Assembly (NCBI GenBank): GCA_014523695.1
Contig: JAATVS010000021.1
Coordinates: forward strand, 1-7,390
DNA: 7,390 nucleotides
Origin: Nitrososphaerales archaeon TH5895
GTDB taxonomy: Archaea > Thermoproteota > Nitrososphaeria > Nitrososphaerales > Nitrososphaeraceae
Direction of reading: 5' to 3'
In this document: piece after piece, positions 1-4,973 of the stretch
Layout: every line of letters begins with the position of its first letter
Numbering within the stretch: the stretch's first letter is position 1
Position numbers and translations under genes: made by a program
Notes under the pieces: model-generated
Databases searched by the model: none
Told to the model about the DNA's origin: nothing
Seen by the model: only the letters and a program-made list of their open reading frames with translations

Positions 1-1
1 A

Positions 2-220
2 ATTTCACCACCACGGTATAAAATGGTAATTGTTACTATTCCTGTTATCTCTCTTCTATTGCTAACTCTAGTTCCCCAAATCCATTCTATTACCGAGATG
101 CTATTCATCCCATATTCTATGAGGTTTGTTATTGCTATTACGATAACGGTCATATCAATGACTTATTTGATAATGCCTCTTTTAACTAGATTGTTAAGAC
201 CTTGGTTATTCAAGGCGTGA
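2..220 (+). CDS. C-terminal membrane end of a COG3224-like (ABM-type) protein, 5' partial
   Basis: The frame is open from the window edge to TGA at 218-220, and the gene continues to the left. The visible 72 residues begin ISPPRYKMVIV, followed by a hydrophobic segment (about residues 9-26), a short loop, a second hydrophobic segment (about 44-62) and the tail MPLLTRLLRPWLFKA. The order PPRYK, two membrane helices, then (M)P-LTRL-R-WL matches, from memory, the C-terminus of COG3224 proteins: an antibiotic-biosynthesis-monooxygenase-like domain followed by two membrane helices. Its soluble domain lies outside the window. The internal ATG at 23 is unlikely to be the true start, because PPRYK just before it is part of the conserved pattern. 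Substrate unknown. Confidence 0.7.
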   Translation: MSPPRYKMVIVTIPVISLLLLTLVPQIHSITEMLFIPYSMRFVIAITITVISMTYLIMPLLTRLLRPWLFKA

Positions 221-254
221 CGTGTGATACTTAGATTGCAAAAAAAATGATTTT

Positions 255-262
255 CATATAAG
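255..262 (+). promoter_or_regulatory. archaeal TATA box for the decayed methyltransferase
   Basis: CATATAAG lies centred about 30 bases upstream of the TTG at 289, the spacing expected for a leaderless archaeal transcript. It sits in an AT-rich spacer behind the stop at 220. The promoter looks intact although the gene behind it is broken. Confidence 0.5.
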
Positions 263-288
263 ATACTTCAATTAGATAATGAGATTAA

Positions 289-567
289 TTGTCGACACTA
301 GATTCAAAACAATACAAAGAAGCAGAACGCCAGATTTGGGATAGTCTAGCTACTAACAGGCAAATGTGGTAGAAGTCAATCGATTAAGGTGCTGAAAAAG
401 TTACTGGGCGGTTAAAAGACCTTGCAGAGATCAAAGTAGGTTCTAGAGTTCTTGAGATAGCAACCTGTCTAGGAGAACCAGCAATTACCGCAAATGAGGT
501 AGGTAAGAGTGTCCACATGTCGAAGGGCGAATAGATACTCGAACAAATACTACAGATGATTAATTAA
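289..567 (+). pseudogene. class I SAM-dependent methyltransferase, N-terminal remnant with in-frame stops
   Basis: Reading from TTG at 289 gives STLDSKQYKEAERQIWDS, then a run with stops, then AEIKVGSRVLEIATCLGEPA. The second block matches motif I of UbiE/COG2226-type methyltransferases (V-LDIATG-GEPA in this branch), the loop that binds S-adenosylmethionine. Frame-preserving stops (TAG after RQMW, TAA after KSID, TAG at 532-534) interrupt an otherwise good alignment, so substitutions rather than indels killed it. The weak tail ILEQILQMI (535-561) resembles the DIS-QML-IA stretch after motif I; beyond about 567 homology fades. A full enzyme would be about 270 residues, so the C-terminal two thirds are also missing. 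TTG may be a mutated ATG. No function is expected. Confidence 0.72.
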
Positions 568-652
568 ACCGAAGGCGTCTGGATTTGGTGGAAAAGTCAA
601 CTCTACCCAGTAAAACAAATATGAAACAGTGTGGAAGATCATATTATAGGTC

Positions 653-862
653 ATGACTACCGACTCCAGCGACTATCTAGAACGTTTGAAACCTGTCCGG
701 ATCCGCTTCGAGACTAAAAAAGACCGAATAGACGGCTTTTACGCTTTGATGACTTCTGGTAAACCAGTTCACGGCTTAGATAATGGTCAATATATAGTAA
801 GTCATTCCCAATGTGAGTTGCTCAATAGTAGAAACATCAAATACAAGATTGACAACAAATAA
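653..862 (+). CDS. small conserved hypothetical protein (69 aa)
   Basis: The frame opens right after a TAG at 647-649, so ATG 653 is the first possible start. The protein is 69 residues, soluble and basic, with the core LKPVRIRFETKKDRIDGFY, then LMTSGKP, GQYIVS and a C-terminal IKYKI. It has no signal peptide, membrane segment or cysteine pair. The composition and alternating beta/helix character look like a real folded protein, and I have the impression of similar small proteins in thaumarchaea, but I cannot name a family or function. The next gene starts 21 bases downstream on the same strand, suggesting a two-gene transcript. No convincing TATA box sits at the normal distance; ATATTATA at 641-648 is too close. 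Confidence 0.62.
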   Translation: MTTDSSDYLERLKPVRIRFETKKDRIDGFYALMTSGKPVHGLDNGQYIVSHSQCELLNSRNIKYKIDNK

Positions 863-883
863 TTAATTAATTAGCTATCAGAT

Positions 884-1216
884 TTGAAATTTAATCCAAA
901 TAAGATTCGTGTAGAAATCTTATTACCATTATCATATAACGATGGAAAACCAATAGAGAAGTCAAAATTTGCTAATACAGAACGGGAATTAGCACAACAT
1001 TTTGGCGGTTGCACTACATTGATACCATCAGAAGGTTTGTGGATAGATGATGATTTGAAAGAATATGCCGATATTAATTCAGGATTTTATGTAGTTGCCT
1101 CACTTAACAAAGAATCCATAATCTTCTTCGAAGAATATGTTAAGAGACTTAAAAGAAGATTCAAACAGAAGAGCGTACTGATTACATTTCTGCCAATTAA
1201 AAGAGTTTTATTATGA
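884..1216 (+). CDS. uncharacterised FGG/W-D small protein (110 aa), TTG start
   Basis: The start is TTG at 884: an in-frame TAG at 872-874 precedes it and no ATG or GTG is available early in the frame. The product runs KIRVEILLPLSYNDGKPIE (about residues 7-25), then HFGGCTTL (39-46), GLW-DDDLKEYADI and a C-terminal RLKRRFKQKSVLITFL. A beta strand with LP-YNDG, a central FGG-T, G-W and Y-D, and a terminal (F/L)-Q-(S/A) strand form a pattern I recall from short uncharacterised proteins in both bacteria and archaea; their role is unknown to me. It is cytosolic, with no membrane segment. It lies 21 bases after the 69-residue gene and is probably co-transcribed with it. The length appears complete. 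Confidence 0.65.
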   Translation: MKFNPNKIRVEILLPLSYNDGKPIEKSKFANTERELAQHFGGCTTLIPSEGLWIDDDLKEYADINSGFYVVASLNKESIIFFEEYVKRLKRRFKQKSVLITFLPIKRVLL

Positions 1217-1225
1217 GCTGAGTTG

Positions 1226-1369
1226 TTAGGACATATCAATATATCTTGCAATAACCTTTGTTAAGTTCTTTAGGTTATTGCTTCTTACAGTATATTCTGG
1301 TAGAGTCTTTTGACATACTACATAGAAGGTATCGGCAAAATTATTAACAATCTCAACCACTCTCTTCAA
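1226..1369 (-). CDS. possible small minus-strand protein (47 aa)
   Basis: On the minus strand TTG at 1369 opens KRVVEIVNNFADTFYVVCQ and ends in LTKVIARYIDMS, with TAA at 1226-1228. An in-frame TGA lies eight codons upstream of that start, so TTG or the nearby GTG must serve. The peptide is mostly amphipathic helix and ends only 10 bases from the stop of the convergent FGG gene. It could be a real small gene or the surviving C-terminus of a longer, decayed one. A 10-bp inverted repeat (1248-1281) lies inside it. No family recognised. Confidence 0.3.
   Translation of the reverse strand: MKRVVEIVNNFADTFYVVCQKTLPEYTVRSNNLKNLTKVIARYIDMS
1248..1281. repeat. 10-bp perfect inverted repeat, 14-nt loop
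   Basis: GCAATAACCT at 1248-1257 is matched exactly by AGGTTATTGC at 1272-1281. It lies 32 bases after the stop of the FGG gene, between convergent reading frames, so it could be a transcript-end hairpin for either strand. It lacks the poly-U tail typical of archaeal termination, so this role is uncertain. Confidence 0.5.
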
Positions 1370-1652
1370 GTAAAAATCTAAATATAGTCAGAGCGGGAGA
1401 CCATTCGTGCGAATTTTATTAAAGTCAATAGCGCATTTTAAAGCGCTTTAATTTGGGATTCCTCAGCGATATTAGCAATTTCTCAAATTGGATGGACGGG
1501 CTTATATTGTGTCGGGCATAATATATCATAAAACAGCATTAGAAATAGGTAGGAGGCTCAGGAATAGTACAACCTGGTTTGTTGCTACCTGTCCACTTGA
1601 CGGATTGACAGCAAGACTTTTAGTAGTGACTTAAAGCCTGCAGCGTATAAAC
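1370..1652. other. gene-poor stretch with weak coding remnants
   Basis: I see no convincing gene here. On the plus strand 1476-1634 is open for 52 codons; it includes LDGRAYIVSG and TALEIGRRL, which faintly recall the start of a short-chain dehydrogenase (LxGKVxIVTG...ATALElarR) but lack the glycine-rich TGxxxGIG loop. On the minus strand about 1527-1619 reads SLAVNPSSGQVATNQ, which faintly recalls a YVTN-type beta-propeller repeat. Both are too short and altered to name. A palindrome at 1438-1451 is listed separately. The best reading is old debris plus the promoter of the gene at 1705. Confidence 0.35.
1438..1451. repeat. 14-bp perfect palindrome
   Basis: TTAAAGCGCTTTAA reads identically on both strands. 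A second GCGC at 1431-1434 and an upstream ATTAAAG can pair with the same arm, giving an alternative, longer imperfect hairpin. Symmetric sites like this are typical of dimeric DNA-binding proteins, but no gene start lies close by (the nearest is 1705). Confidence 0.45.
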
Positions 1653-1669
1653 TATATATGATATAAAAT
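1653..1669 (+). promoter_or_regulatory. TATA-rich promoter for the zinc-ribbon pair
   Basis: TATATATGATATAAAAT lies 36-52 bases upstream of ATG 1705. Transcription from about 1680-1690 would leave a short leader carrying GAAAGG just before the start. This is the most TATA-like block in the preceding 400 bases. Confidence 0.5.
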
Positions 1670-1704
1670 GATTACTAGAAAAGCTAGGACGTGCATGAAA
1701 GGAT

Positions 1705-1830
1705 ATGCCAGAATGCATTAAGTGTGGTAACAAGAAGATGGAGCGTATCTGGGATATGGAAGATGATAAAACATACTGGCACTGCTACAAGTGCGGTCGT
1801 AGGTATGCAGAATGGGATCTAGATGTCTAG
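1705..1830 (+). CDS. tiny zinc-ribbon protein (41 aa)
   Basis: ATG 1705 follows an in-frame TGA (1696-1698) and a GAAAGG purine run. The 41-residue product is MPECIKCGNKKMERIWDMED followed by DKTYWHCYKCGRRYAEWD. Cys4-x2-Cys7 and Cys27-x2-Cys30 with a 19-residue spacer form a complete four-cysteine zinc ribbon, with aromatic residues (W16, Y24, W25, Y34, W37) as a minimal core. The second half resembles the CPxCGxxF knuckle of zinc ribbons in transcription factors and ribosomal proteins. It has no other domain, so it probably acts by binding nucleic acid or a partner protein; this is inference. Its end overlaps the next gene by eight bases, implying coupled translation. The protein is small enough for many gene callers to miss. 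Confidence 0.7.
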   Translation: MPECIKCGNKKMERIWDMEDDKTYWHCYKCGRRYAEWDLDV

Positions 1831-1990
1831 ACGTAAGTGCAGTTATTGCAATGATGTACTGACTACGTTATATTGTTTTGCTAAATTTAGTGCCATTGTT
1901 TGTTCTTTAGTAGAGTATTATTATTTCGGTGAAACGCTCATGTTTATGAAGAATCCATGTTGCTACTGTGACTATCATCAATCCAGTTGA
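1823..1990 (+). CDS. small cysteine-pair protein overlapping the zinc ribbon (55 aa)
   Basis: ATG 1823 lies inside the last codons of the upstream zinc-ribbon gene, in another frame; the overlap (ATG before TAG, eight bases) is typical of translational coupling. The 55-residue product begins MSRRKCSYCNDVL and ends NPCCYCDYHQSS. Cys6-x2-Cys9 and Cys46-x2-Cys49 (with C47 and H52 nearby) could hold one zinc ion across a mostly hydrophobic and aromatic middle (LYCFAKFSAIVCSLVEYYYF, about residues 16-35). That middle might be a membrane-associated or buried helix. The two knuckles and the basic start suggest a zinc-stabilised mini-protein working with its neighbour. No family is recognised. The hydrophilic end after HQSS is short and might be truncated. 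Confidence 0.6.
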   Translation: MSRRKCSYCNDVLTTLYCFAKFSAIVCSLVEYYYFGETLMFMKNPCCYCDYHQSS

Positions 1991-2027
1991 TGCTTTAGGT
2001 TAAACCACAAGGAAAAGAGGAGGGTAG

Positions 2028-2144
2028 TTCTACGATCTGCCCAGTAGAGAATGGATCAAAGATGTATTATCAAATCCCCAGGGTGTTGAATTAGCAGAAA
2101 TGATTGACAGAGTAAATCCCCAGAAGAACGAATCTACCCACTAG
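2028..2144 (+). pseudogene. short helical remnant without a start codon
   Basis: Between TAG at 2025-2027 and TAG at 2142-2144 the frame reads YDLPSREWIKDVLSNPQGVE, then LAEMIDRVNPQ. This looks like natural helical protein, but there is no ATG, GTG or TTG before the conserved-looking part (only CTG at 2037). A GGAGGG purine block at 2019-2024 could once have been its ribosome site. It is probably a fragment of a lost gene. The other frames here are less protein-like, but VKPQGKEEGSS in one of them keeps the assignment uncertain. Confidence 0.3.
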
Positions 2145-2202
2145 GACCAGCACATACAAATTTGAAATTTAAGAATATCGGTGAGGATATTAGAACGAAG
2201 TA

Positions 2203-2544
2203 TTGAAGAGCCCTCTTCTTGAATATATACTATTATTAGTCATTAGTTCCAATGTTAGTTGTATACCTATGGAGAAAACCAATCACGTTAATAGTTGTGA
2301 TAGCCGTGTTCATGCTTATAAAAATGGTAAGACGATGGAGCAATGTAAGGAAGAAGCCAGAGAAAATACTCGAGTACTATCAAAAGAACTATTAGGAAAT
2401 GGTGAGGTTTCATGGACACGAGTATTAGATACGGCAGGCCACGACGAATTGGTTTATAAATTAACTTTGAAATATCTCCGACAAGAAGGATATGATATCG
2501 GGAATAATAAAATTCCAAGAGTTAAACCCAACACATGCCTGTAA
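2203..2544 (+). CDS. small exported cysteine-containing hypothetical protein (113 aa)
   Basis: TTG 2203 is the likely start because TAG at 2191-2193 closes the frame upstream; with it the protein gains a signal sequence, LLEYILLLVISSNVSCIP. The VSC could be a degenerate lipobox or a signal-peptidase site. Starting instead at the internal ATG (residue 23) would remove this export signal. The mature part has cysteines at CDSRVH (32) and EQCKEEA (48) plus a penultimate one in PNTCL, and a helical body (ENTRVLSKELLGNG, DELVYKLTLKYLRQEG). No family recognised. A purine run GGTGAGG sits about 17 bases upstream, and TTTAAG near 2168 could act as a weak TATA box. A short hairpin follows the stop directly. 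Confidence 0.5.
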   Translation: MKSPLLEYILLLVISSNVSCIPMEKTNHVNSCDSRVHAYKNGKTMEQCKEEARENTRVLSKELLGNGEVSWTRVLDTAGHDELVYKLTLKYLRQEGYDIGNNKIPRVKPNTCL

Positions 2545-2563
2545 ATAGTAAAGTTATACTATT
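2544..2563 (+). terminator. possible hairpin after the exported protein
   Basis: AATAGTA (2544-2550) and TACTATT (2557-2563) form a 7-bp stem with a 6-base loop beginning at the last base of the TAA stop. It is AT-only and lacks a strong T-run, so it is a weak terminator candidate. Confidence 0.25.
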
Positions 2564-2766
2564 CCAATTTCTATCGGTTAGCATTGGCTGCCTTAAATAC
2601 AATCTCATATGGATCAGGTAGAGCGAGTGACTTTGCTGTAAATCAATATGTGTCAATATTTATCTGGTATTTGAGTTACTACCGTACTTGCTTAGCCGCA
2701 GATTGATATAATACTGAACATTTTGAACATTCAGAACGCTCAGAATGATTTGCCTTATGGGTGTGT
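2545..2766. other. stretch without a supportable gene
   Basis: Immediately after TAA 2542-2544 the same frame stays open to TGA at 2704-2706 and reads ALNTISYGSGRASDFAVNQY in its middle. This could be the separated C-terminus of the preceding gene if the TAA is a nonsense mutation, but nothing identifies it. Between 2705 and 2766 there are only loosely repeated GAACATT/CAGAA motifs. Confidence 0.3.
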
Positions 2767-2971
2767 TCATTCAGAGTTCATCAAGCCGTCGCTTTCAGCT
2801 TTTCTGATTAGGCGAATAGTTTCTTCCCCATCTTTGGCACGACGTGTTGACTTTGGCACGACGTGTTGACTTTGGCACGACGTGTTGACTAATTCTGTCT
2901 ATCTGTCGTTGGCTCATGGCATCAACACGGTATGCATTTGAATTCGTGATGATTACTGCGGACGGTAAAAA
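2767..2971 (-). pseudogene. minus-strand remnant interrupted by a 19-bp triplication
   Basis: On the minus strand the frame opens after TGA at 2972-2974 and reads PSAVIITNSNAYRVDAMSQR, then QIDRISQHVVPK. The three 19-base repeats follow. Beyond them the natural-looking continuation DGEETIRLIRKAESDGLMNS ends at TGA 2767-2769, but in a frame that three copies do not reach: the present sequence instead stops at 2795-2797. Two copies would read straight through (STRRAKDGEETIRLI). The first ATG is at 2917 (MSQRQID). The parts look like one short soluble basic protein, unnamed. The plus strand (MASTRYAFEFVMITADG at about 2916-2966) is nearly as plausible for the N-terminal portion, so the coding strand there is not certain. 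Confidence 0.35.
2832..2888. repeat. three exact tandem copies of a 19-bp unit
   Basis: CTTTGGCACGACGTGTTGA occurs at 2832-2850, 2851-2869 and 2870-2888 with no mismatch and no spacer; CT of a fourth copy follows. The unit length is not a multiple of three, so each gain or loss shifts any reading frame across it. Perfect identity argues for recent expansion. It is not a CRISPR array, because there are no spacers. Confidence 0.95.
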
Positions 2972-3056
2972 TCAAACCGTAGATCTTTGAAGTGATGCCA
3001 AATCTCTCAGAAGACAGAATGCCTAAATTGGGTATGCCAAAATAAGTACTAAGTAG

Positions 3057-3173
3057 AAAATAGTAGGGAGGGTGTTTGCTTTACTTGAAAAGGGTCCCTC
3101 AGCATTAAATGTTAAAGGAATGGAAGAGGAATTAGGGGGATATTCAAAATCAACAAATAAATCAATAAGTTAA
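3057..3173 (+). pseudogene. helix-turn-helix-like fragment
   Basis: After TAG 3054-3056 the frame reads KIVGRVFALLEKGPSALNVK, then GMEEELGGYSKST and ends NKSIS at TAA 3171-3173. A helix followed by GPSALNVKGMEEELGGYSKST resembles the first two helices of a winged helix-turn-helix or replication-initiator type DNA-binding domain, which would normally continue into a recognition helix. That continuation is missing. GTG 3072 is the only possible start and would cut the first helix. Upstream, MPKLGMPK (3019-3042) in another frame may be part of the original N-terminus. I read it as a truncated DNA-binding protein. Confidence 0.4.
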
Positions 3174-3267
3174 TAATGACTCGACTTAACCCCAACTAGT
3201 ACTAACTGCTGCAATTATGCCATTCCTTGTTTTAGAACTACACATTTGCTTAGGGTAAAATCAACAC

Positions 3268-3274
3268 AAAAAAA
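3268..3274 (-). terminator. oligo-T terminator for the PepSY gene
   Basis: On the minus strand a T7 run lies 42 bases after the reconstructed stop at 3316. T-runs are the usual archaeal termination signal, and there is no other gene on this strand for it to serve. Confidence 0.45.
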
Positions 3275-3315
3275 TAGAGTTTAGAACGTGCTTTCATCTA
3301 CCAAGGTACTTGTGA

Positions 3316-3871
3316 CTACTTCCAAGCGCGATCATGTTTCATCATTGGTTCACCACTTTCTCCCATCATCATCATTCCGCCTCCACCAGGACCGTTAGCA
3401 CCACCACTAGCATTATCTGGTGCATTTGCTGCATTTTCATCCATTCCTTTCCAGATATCTCTTCTGAAGTTAATACTTGTCCAGTTCCAGGATCAACTAT
3501 AACATTATGAAATTCCATTCCCGGAGTACCAAGGATTATTGTATATACCAGGTAGGCGCCATGTGGTCCATCAAATGCCGCCAACGCAAATGAGTTGTTA
3601 CCTATTGTCTGTTCGGCAGTAGTTATGGCTTGAGTCAACGTAGTATTAATCTTAGAGCCGATTGCTTCGAAAATAGTTTGTTCAAGATTAATCGTTCCAT
3701 TGATCAACATCTTCTCGTGCATACCCGAAGTATATTCCCGAAGTCCCCACGATCTTCCATCTTTGTCATATTCTGCGCATTTACTTCCTGTGCCGAGTAG
3801 GACATAGTACCAATCATGGCTATCAAAATAACTGTTGCTATTATAGGTATAGCCAAGACTTTAGCTTTCAT
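3316..3871 (-). pseudogene. exported PepSY-like protein with two frameshifts
   Basis: ATG 3871 gives MKAKVLAIPIIATVILIAMI and SAQEVNAQ, a signal peptide with an A-x-A-like cleavage region. The start is supported by a TATA box about 29 bases upstream; an in-frame ATG at 3907 lies upstream of that box. Near 3750 the frame is lost: the body (NGTINLEQTIFEAIGSKINT, then GAYLVYTIILGTPGMEF and VIVDPGTGQVLTSEEIS) continues in the next frame, and one inserted base near the GGGG at 3749-3752 would rejoin them. The body matches a PepSY domain, where YxV.....G....V.VD..TG.VL is the hallmark. A second shift near 3440-3460 separates the tail NASGGANGPGGGGMMMMGES, which ends MMKHDRAWK at TAG 3316-3318. The Gly/Met/His-rich tail could bind metal such as copper. 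Intact length would be about 185 residues. As sequenced it is broken. Confidence 0.7.
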
Positions 3872-3896
3872 ATCAAAGGTACAATACTTCAAGTTG

Positions 3897-3903
3897 TATA
3901 TAT
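3897..3903 (-). promoter_or_regulatory. TATA box of the PepSY gene
   Basis: ATATATA on the minus strand is centred about 29 bases upstream of ATG 3871, which predicts a leaderless transcript starting at that codon and argues against the longer start at 3907. The box lies within 15 bases of the first codon of the truncated NmrA-like gene on the other strand. Confidence 0.6.
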
Positions 3904-3914
3904 CCATTTGATAT

Positions 3915-4319
3915 TTGAAATATTATCTACCAGCAGGAAATCTAAGAGCCTCTTTTATTGATGTTCGTGATATTGCAGCGGTGGCAGTGAAAGCACTTAC
4001 CGAAGACAGAAATGATAATAGGCACAACGAAAAAATATACACAATTACAGGCCCAGGAGTACTATCGTACTACCAAACCGCTGAGGAACTTTCCAAAACA
4101 ACTGGTAAGAAAACAAATTATGTAAGTGTATCAGAAGAAGAATTCAGACAGGAATTCTCGGGTATAGGTGATTGGTGGATAAATGTAATCATGGAAATGT
4201 ATGAATTCTATAGAGGCGGCACACAAGAACAGATATCTTCTGCAATTGAAGCAGTAACTGGAAAGGAACCGAGAACATTTGCTCAATTTGCAAATGACTA
4301 TGCAGATGCCTTCAGATGA
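3915..4319 (+). pseudogene. NmrA-type NAD(P)-binding oxidoreductase, C-terminal half only
   Basis: The frame opens after TGA 3909-3911 with TTG 3915 and gives 134 residues: YYLPAGNLRASFIDVRDIAA, KALTED, YTITGPGVLSY, AEELSKTTGKK, ending VTGKEPRTFAQFANDYADAF. This is the C-terminal half of NmrA/NAD(P)H-azoreductase-like proteins (atypical SDR, usually about 280-300 residues): AGN..ASFIDVRDIA lies after the catalytic region and TGKxPxTFxxFxxDYA..F is the family end. The N-terminal Rossmann fold with its GxTGxxG loop is absent; the sequence upstream is instead the promoter of the divergent PepSY gene. It cannot bind cofactor as a stand-alone protein. The remaining codons are intact, so the truncation is probably recent. 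The next gene follows after 43 bases, and the two may have been an operon. Confidence 0.75.
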
Positions 4320-4362
4320 TCTAAAAATCAAACTAGGTTTGACAATTTGCGAGTGAGAAATA

Positions 4363-4725
4363 ATGATAAAATTAGTAAAAGGAATACCCGAAAAGTTAGC
4401 TGAAATGGATGAACAAGTAACACTGGTTGAACAAATGAATGAGGACACTGGTAGACCGGTAATTTTAGTGAATAAATTCAATGTAAATCCAGATGAAGTT
4501 GATATGTTCTTAATGGATTGGGAAAAGGATGCTACATATTTTAGGAGCCAGCCTGGATGCATTTCTGCGCAACTTCATCAAGGTATTGGAGGGAGTGGAG
4601 TATTCGTTAACTATGCGGTTTGGGAATCTACATCATTGTACAAGAAGGCCCCTAGTAATATTGACATTCAGGACTTACTATCCAGTTATCCCCCCAGCAC
4701 AGTTGCGTCTCCCCCCCGTCTTTAG
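4363..4725 (+). CDS. antibiotic biosynthesis monooxygenase-type protein, end frameshifted in C7
   Basis: ATG 4363 is preceded by GAGTGAGAAATA, a weak purine-rich ribosome site. The 120-residue product has a helical N-terminus (MIKLVKGIPEKLAEMDEQ), the block VTLVEQMNEDTG, and an ABM ferredoxin-like domain from PVILVNKFNVNPDEVDMFL through WEKDATYFRSQPGCISAQLH, FVNYAVWES and SSYPPSTVASP. ABM proteins are small cofactor-free oxygenases or degradative enzymes, usually dimers; this branch has no known substrate. At C7 (4711-4717) the frame gives PPRL and a stop. With C6 it would read PPVFRKVAV to TAA 4739-4741, matching the expected SP-LF-KVAV end. Only the extreme C-terminus is altered, so activity may survive. 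It lies 43 bases after the NmrA fragment. Confidence 0.78.
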   Translation: MIKLVKGIPEKLAEMDEQVTLVEQMNEDTGRPVILVNKFNVNPDEVDMFLMDWEKDATYFRSQPGCISAQLHQGIGGSGVFVNYAVWESTSLYKKAPSNIDIQDLLSSYPPSTVASPPRL

Positions 4726-4928
4726 GAAAGTTGCAGTCTAAGAAGCTAAACCTGACGAGATCTTAAGTCCAGTGCATCATCGAAGGAATCTCTACCAACA
4801 ATGTACCAGATATGCAATTATGTAAAGTAGACAAATTCGACTCATTTCACCCACGCGAGTTATTGTAAAAGTCATGACTGTGAGTAACCGACACTCGAAT
4901 AAGAATATGAGAATGTTGATATAAGCTG

Positions 4929-4945
4929 CGTAACCCACCGTTACG
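4929..4945. promoter_or_regulatory. 6-bp hairpin or operator upstream of the zinc-finger gene
   Basis: CGTAAC and GTTACG flank CCACC, a perfect 6-bp dyad ending about 20 bases before the TATA box at 4966. The position would suit a transcription-factor site for the gene at 5027. The rest of 4742-5026 holds no supportable gene. Confidence 0.3.
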
Positions 4946-4965
4946 AAGAGATGTTTAGTCATTAG

Positions 4966-4973
4966 TTTATATA
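4966..4973 (+). promoter_or_regulatory. TATA box of the zinc-finger gene
   Basis: TTTATATA is the best TATA box before the gene and would start transcription near 4996, leaving a leader of about 30 bases with AGAGAAAAG before the start. A weaker GATATAG near 5010-5016 stands about 26 bases before the second ATG (5039) and could drive a leaderless transcript from there. Confidence 0.5.

Noticed and set aside
2288..2518. 76-codon minus-strand ORF
   Set aside because: Shadow of the exported-protein gene on the plus strand; aromatic-rich without family features.
2832..2888. CRISPR-like array
   Set aside because: Copies are directly adjacent with no spacers and only 19 bases long, so it is a simple tandem repeat.
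4131..4562. 143-codon minus-strand ORF
   Set aside because: It lies antisense to the well-supported NmrA and ABM coding regions and its translation is Ser/Ile/Phe-rich without any recognisable domain.
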